From an uncultured Paracoccaceae bacterium (GTDB taxonomy: Bacteria; Pseudomonadota; Alphaproteobacteria; Rhodobacterales; Rhodobacteraceae): 9,890 nt of DNA. The notes under the pieces were generated by a model. It had not been told where the DNA came from. It saw only the letters and a program-made list of their open reading frames with translations, and did not search any database. The stretch is from positions 1 to 9,890 of the forward strand of contig CAKZNY010000287.1 in NCBI GenBank assembly GCA_937132145.1, given 5' to 3'. Positions 6,745 through 9,890 of this stretch are shown here, piece after piece. How positions within the stretch are numbered: position 1 is the first letter of the stretch; every line of letters begins with the position of its first letter. A program made the translations under genes and the position numbers.

Positions 6745-7406
6745 ACTAAAACTCCGGCGCTCATGTGACGTTTCCGCCCGTGACCCTTGGGTCGCGTGAC
6801 ATTGAACCCTGCGTCTATCAACGCGCGGCGCACATGGCCAGCGGCAGTGTATGTGGCGAATGTTCCGCTTGGCGTGGTGTGCTCCGCCACCGCTTGCATG
6901 ATTTCCGGCGACCACAATTCAGGGTTTTTTGCCGGACTAAACCCGTCAAGAAACCACGCATCCGCTTTGCCATTCCATTCCGGCAGCGTCTTGCGTGCAT
7001 CGCCGATAATCACGTTCAGCTCCAACGTATCGGTGCGCATCTGCAAACCACCCGCCAGCAGGCGTTCCGCATATGCCGACAACTCCGGCCAAACTGCCAA
7101 AGCCTTGGCCATTTCGCCCTTATCCATCGGAAAGGCCTCGAAACTCGTATACCGCAGGGGCGTTTTCGCCCCTGCCTCCTCCCACATTTGCCACGCCGCC
7201 AGCAGGTTCAAGCCCGACCCGAACCCCAGTTCTGCAATATGAAACCCGCCGCGAAACCGCTCCGGCAGGTTGTTACCGCCCAGAAACACATGCCGCGCTT
7301 CGGCCAAACCGTCATTTACCGAAAAATACGGATCGTCAAAGCGCTTCGAGACCGGCGCACCGTCGCGCCACTCCAAATCTGCCTTTTGCGCTTTGCCTGA
7401 ATTCAT
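6741..7406 (-). CDS. mnmD: tRNA mnm5(s2)U34 methyltransferase MnmD (MnmC methyltransferase half)
   Basis: A 221-residue SAM-dependent methyltransferase that makes the last step of 5-methylaminomethyl(-2-thio)uridine at the wobble base of certain tRNAs (nm5U to mnm5U). The SAM loop is AELGFGSGLNLLAAW (58-72), the acidic ribose-binding residue is probably Glu90 in YTSFEAFP, and the MnmC signature FLDGFSPAKNPELW (152-165) contains Asp154. The C-terminal segment TYTAAGHVRRALIDAGF then GHGRKRHM matches the end of the methyltransferase half of E. coli MnmC. Here it stops without the fused FAD oxidoreductase domain; a separate FAD oxidoreductase gene starts 44 bp away on the other strand. The ATG at 7406 has a GGGG-type ribosome site 6 bases upstream. 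It heads the run into eamA and ridA. Confidence 0.93.
   Translation of the reverse strand: MNSGKAQKADLEWRDGAPVSKRFDDPYFSVNDGLAEARHVFLGGNNLPERFRGGFHIAELGFGSGLNLLAAWQMWEEAGAKTPLRYTSFEAFPMDKGEMAKALAVWPELSAYAERLLAGGLQMRTDTLELNVIIGDARKTLPEWNGKADAWFLDGFSPAKNPELWSPEIMQAVAEHTTPSGTFATYTAAGHVRRALIDAGFNVTRPKGHGRKRHMSAGVLV
6752..6755 (-). promoter_or_regulatory. Ribosome site fixing the eamA start
   Basis: GGAG on the minus strand lies 7 bases before the ATG at 6744, inside the end of mnmD. It supports the short form of the transporter over the open frame that reaches 6915. Confidence 0.6.
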
Positions 7407-7450
7407 GCTTTACCCCGTTCTGAATTCGACAATGGGCAAAAGGCGCGGGC

Positions 7451-8562
7451 ATGGCAACGGGATTTGACACAGACGTAGTGGTAATCGGCGCAGGCATCTT
7501 CGGCCTGTCCGTCGCATGGTCCTGTGTGCAGCGCGGCATGTCCGTCACCATCGTCGAAAAAGCCACCATTGGTGCGGGGGCCAGCGGCGGGGTGGTCGGC
7601 GCTCTTTCCCCCAACGTGCCGGAAAACTGGAGCCCCAAGAAACAGTTCCAGCTCGACGCGCTACTAAGCGCACAAGCGCATTGGGCCGAGGTCGACGCCA
7701 CCTCCGGCCTCCCCTCCGGCTATGGTCGCTTGGGTCGTATCATCCCGATCACTAACGCGCGCGGGTTGGAGCACGCGCAAATCCGAACCGAGGACGCTAA
7801 ATCCCTGTGGGATGGCGAGGCCTTCTGGCGCGTCGAGGACTCCGCCAAATTCAGCGGCTGGATAGCCCCCGAGTCCGCCCCCTTCGGCGTCATCCACGAA
7901 AACCTATCCGCCCGCATCAACCCTCGCCTAGCCTGCCTGTCACTGGCCAAAGCCTTGCAAGTCAAAGGCTGTGAAATCCGCGAGGGGTGGGAGATGACCG
8001 CCATCAATGACAACGAAATCATCGGCCCGTCAGGCAAAATCCGCGCCAGCGCAATCGTCATGGCCGCAGGCGTTGCCTGTTTCCCCTACCTCGAAACCCT
8101 CTGGGGCAGAAACGCCGGCATGGGCGTCAAAGGACAATCAGCGATTCTAGGCGGGGTCTCGGTCGGAACAGCACCGATGATTTTCGGTGACCACACCTAC
8201 ATCATCCCCCACGCGAACGGCGACATTGCGGTGGGTTCCACCAGCGAAAAGACCTACGACGATCCGTTCAGCGTCGACGAAAAACTCGACATAGTGATCG
8301 AGCGCGCGACCACCATCTGCCCCGCTCTGCGCCACGCCAAAATCAAACACACATGGGCCAACGTCCGCCCCCGCGCCCGCAAACCCGACCCGATGCTCGG
8401 CCCGATCAAAGGGCCAGCGGGGCTATACATGGCTACAGGCGGTTTCAAAATCGGCTTCGGCATCGCGCATAAATGCGGCGAAACCCTCGCCACCATGATC
8501 GCAGGCGAGACCACCTTCCTGCCCAAACAATTCCACGCCAGCTTTGCAGAGGCAAACAAGAA

Positions 8563-8566
<4 letters not shown>
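7451..8566 (+). CDS. FAD-dependent oxidoreductase, DAO family (MnmC(o)/glycine-oxidase-like)
   Basis: A 371-residue flavoprotein. The N-terminal Rossmann motif VVVIGAGIFGLSVAW (9-23), with Glu36 ending the second strand (TIVEK), binds FAD. GAGASGGVVGALSP (41-54) resembles the ASGAS-N-x-x-G-x-(Y/S)P segment of the MnmC oxidoreductase half and of ThiO-type glycine oxidases. The C-terminal GLYMATGGFKIGFGIAH (324-340) is the second FAD-contacting loop of the DAO family. The likely reaction is oxidative cleavage of a secondary amine. The context (divergent from mnmD, 44 bp apart) makes removal of the carboxymethyl group from cmnm5U34 the leading guess, but an amino-acid oxidase remains possible. 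The start ATG is preceded by AAAAGG about 7 bases upstream. Its stop overlaps the next ATG as ATGA. GC content is high (42/60 in one line). Confidence 0.82.
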
Positions 8567-8957
<391 letters not shown>

Positions 8958-8964
8958 TACCCTC

Positions 8965-8996
8965 TTGATATTGGCGCACCAGCCACCTTTTATATT
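8965..8996 (+). promoter_or_regulatory. Weak candidate promoter for trxC
   Basis: In the 66-bp gap before trxC, TTGATA (8965-8970; 5 of 6 to TTGACA) is followed by the AT-rich TTTTATATT, with TATATT at 8991-8996 (5 of 6). The 20-base spacing is long; using TTTATA at 8989-8994 it would be 18. A short inverted repeat TGGC-N6-GCCA (8972-8985) lies between the boxes. Confidence 0.3.
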
Positions 8997-9013
8997 CAAT
9001 AACCTGAATTTAT

Positions 9014-9017
9014 GGAG
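9014..9017 (+). promoter_or_regulatory. Ribosome site fixing the trxC start
   Basis: GGAG lies 6 bases before the ATG at 9024. An ATG at 9012 in the same frame would overlap this site and add only four residues (MESP), so 9024 is preferred. Confidence 0.65.
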
Positions 9018-9023
9018 TCTCCC

Positions 9024-9461
9024 ATGGCTTACACCAAGAACCTGACCTGTATGTCTTGCAAAACCGTTAACAAGATCCCCGAGGATAAACTCGGCGCGGG
9101 TCCCAAATGCGGAAGCTGTGGCGAACCATTGGCGGCGGGCAAAGTCCACGACACCGATCTGGCGACCGTTCTGAAATGCGCCGCCAACGACGAACTGCCC
9201 GTCGTTGTAGATATGTGGGCACCGTGGTGTGCGCCTTGCCGCCAGATGGCACCGGAATTTGACAAGGCAGCCAAAGAACTGAAAACCGTCGCGCGGTTCG
9301 CCAAGATCAACACCGACAAACACCCCAACGCCAGCCAACGATACAACATCCGCGGCATTCCCGCTTTGCTGTTATTCAAGAACGGCAAAGAGATCGCACG
9401 CCACGCAGGCGTTATGCGCGCGAACGAACTGGTGCGCTGGGTCAAAACACGGTCCATGTAA
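9024..9461 (+). CDS. trxC: Thioredoxin 2 (zinc-finger thioredoxin)
   Basis: A 145-residue cytoplasmic disulfide reductase. An N-terminal zinc ribbon has two CxxC pairs, Cys9-Cys12 (CMSC) and Cys29-Cys32 (CGSC), which distinguishes TrxC from thioredoxin 1. A complete thioredoxin fold follows: VVVDMWAPWCAPCRQMAPEF holds the active-site Cys69 and Cys72, and the conserved cis-Pro is Pro113 in RGIPALLLF. The active site is CAPC instead of the usual CGPC; the codon for the middle residue is an unambiguous GCG (Ala70). This could shift redox potential or substrate choice, an inference from work on other CxxC variants. It has its own gap and promoter candidate, so it is probably expressed separately from the VOC gene. 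In E. coli trxC is part of the oxidative-stress response, but no such control is visible here. Confidence 0.94.
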   Translation: MAYTKNLTCMSCKTVNKIPEDKLGAGPKCGSCGEPLAAGKVHDTDLATVLKCAANDELPVVVDMWAPWCAPCRQMAPEFDKAAKELKTVARFAKINTDKHPNASQRYNIRGIPALLLFKNGKEIARHAGVMRANELVRWVKTRSM

Positions 9462-9521
9462 AGGCTACGTGAAATCGTCAACGTGTTATATCGTGCCTTG
9501 AACCAGATGTCCGAGGCCGAG

Positions 9522-9830
9522 ATGAAACTTGATTCCGACAAACCCCGCCAAAACACGCTGCTGATCCTGCTAACTATGTTCGACCTGATCGCGGCAGCGG
9601 CTGGCGCGATGCCGTTTGCGATGTTCTCGATGATATCGAACAGCACTGACGTAATAGGAAACTCAAACTTCCCCCTGATAATGTCAGTGCCTATCGTCGC
9701 CGTAGTCCTCGTCATCACAGCATGGATTATGGACACAATAGGCCACCCGAAAATGGCCCGCCTAACCGCCGCCGCCCCACTGCTTTGGGGCATGACCGTG
9801 TTGGTAACGCTAAACGGCCCGTCAATCTAA
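9522..9830 (+). CDS. Small membrane protein of unknown function
   Basis: I do not recognise the family. From the ATG at 9522 it has 102 residues, beginning MKLDSDKPRQNTLLILL. It has three likely hydrophobic segments: about LLILLTMFDLIAAAAGAMPF, then LIMSVPIVAVVLVITAWIM, then APLLWGMTVLVTLN near the C-terminus. A short basic stretch (GHPKMAR) lies between the second and third. The start is uncertain: in-frame alternatives are ATG 9507 (MSEAEMKLD, no ribosome site seen) and GTG 9483. I chose 9522 because GAGG stands 5 bases upstream. It follows trxC by 60 bp, so it may share that transcript, and it may overlap a convergent gene by 4 bp at its stop. A real gene is likely, since the hydrophobic pattern is regular and the frame fills the space. 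Confidence 0.6.
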   Translation: MKLDSDKPRQNTLLILLTMFDLIAAAAGAMPFAMFSMISNSTDVIGNSNFPLIMSVPIVAVVLVITAWIMDTIGHPKMARLTAAAPLLWGMTVLVTLNGPSI

Positions 9831-9890
9831 CCGGCTACCTTACTCTCAATCACAACCGCCGAGCGAAGCGAGGCTTGGCCAAACTGTTTG
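9827..9890 (-). CDS. Possible C-terminal tail of a convergent gene
   Basis: On the minus strand from the right edge one frame reads KQFGQASLRSAVVIESKVAG and then stops (TAG, 9829-9827). The composition is plausible for a soluble protein end, and its stop would overlap the stop of the small membrane gene by 4 bp in a tail-to-tail arrangement. Only 20 residues are visible and no family can be named. Another minus-strand frame here also stops quickly, so this is a weak call. Confidence 0.3.
   Translation of the reverse strand, partial: KQFGQASLRSAVVIESKVAG

Noticed and set aside
6745..6915. Open frame extending the EamA transporter 57 codons upstream
   Set aside because: The extension lies wholly inside mnmD, is rich in His, Arg and Cys unlike membrane-transporter N-termini, and the ATG at 6744 has a good ribosome site and an ATGA overlap.
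9859..9875. GCCGAGCGAAGCGAGGC as a terminator hairpin at the right edge
   Set aside because: It looks symmetric but is mostly a purine repeat; true pairing is limited to GCC/GGC and GC/GC with G-A mismatches, and no T-run follows.

Overview
The window looks like a piece of an alphaproteobacterial chromosome, most likely from the Rhodobacterales (Roseobacter-type). That is an inference from several clues: a lysC-ptsP pair followed by a DUF2064 gene, a methylmalonyl-CoA epimerase gene joined to a DUF1467 gene, a stand-alone mnmD, and fairly GC-rich coding DNA packed with very short gaps. No rRNA, tRNA, CRISPR array, insertion sequence or phage gene was seen.

Layout, left to right. Positions 1-532 (minus strand) hold the N-terminal part of a secreted subtilisin-family (S8) protease that runs off the left edge. 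Positions 611-7406 are one long minus-strand run of eight genes. In order of transcription these are mnmD (tRNA wobble-uridine methyltransferase), an EamA/DMT transporter, a RidA-family deaminase, lysC (aspartate kinase), ptsP (nitrogen-PTS enzyme I with a GAF domain), a DUF2064 glycosyltransferase-like protein, mce (methylmalonyl/ethylmalonyl-CoA epimerase) and a DUF1467 membrane protein. Spacing is tight: ATGA or TAATG overlaps, or gaps of 1-27 bp. The exception is 64 bp before lysC, where a weak promoter can be proposed, so the run may be two operons (mnmD-eamA-ridA and lysC-ptsP-DUF2064-mce-DUF1467).

After a 44-bp divergent gap, the plus strand carries an FAD-dependent oxidoreductase (7451-8566). 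A VOC/glyoxalase-family gene overlaps its stop codon and is broken by an apparent 1-base frameshift (8563-8957). Next come a zinc-finger thioredoxin of the TrxC type (9024-9461) and a small membrane protein of unknown function (start uncertain, end 9830). The last 64 bases may encode the C-terminal tail of a convergent minus-strand gene.

How they fit together: the mnmD/oxidoreductase pair resembles the two halves of the bifunctional MnmC enzyme, split into adjacent divergent genes. LysC-PtsP links amino-acid biosynthesis to the nitrogen phosphotransfer chain by position only. Most of the window is ordinary housekeeping sequence, and I found no clear undescribed multi-gene system. The points most worth a second look are the VOC frameshift at a T4 run, the split and divergent MnmC-like pair, the CAPC active site of the thioredoxin, and the GC-rich hairpin across the ptsP/DUF2064 junction.
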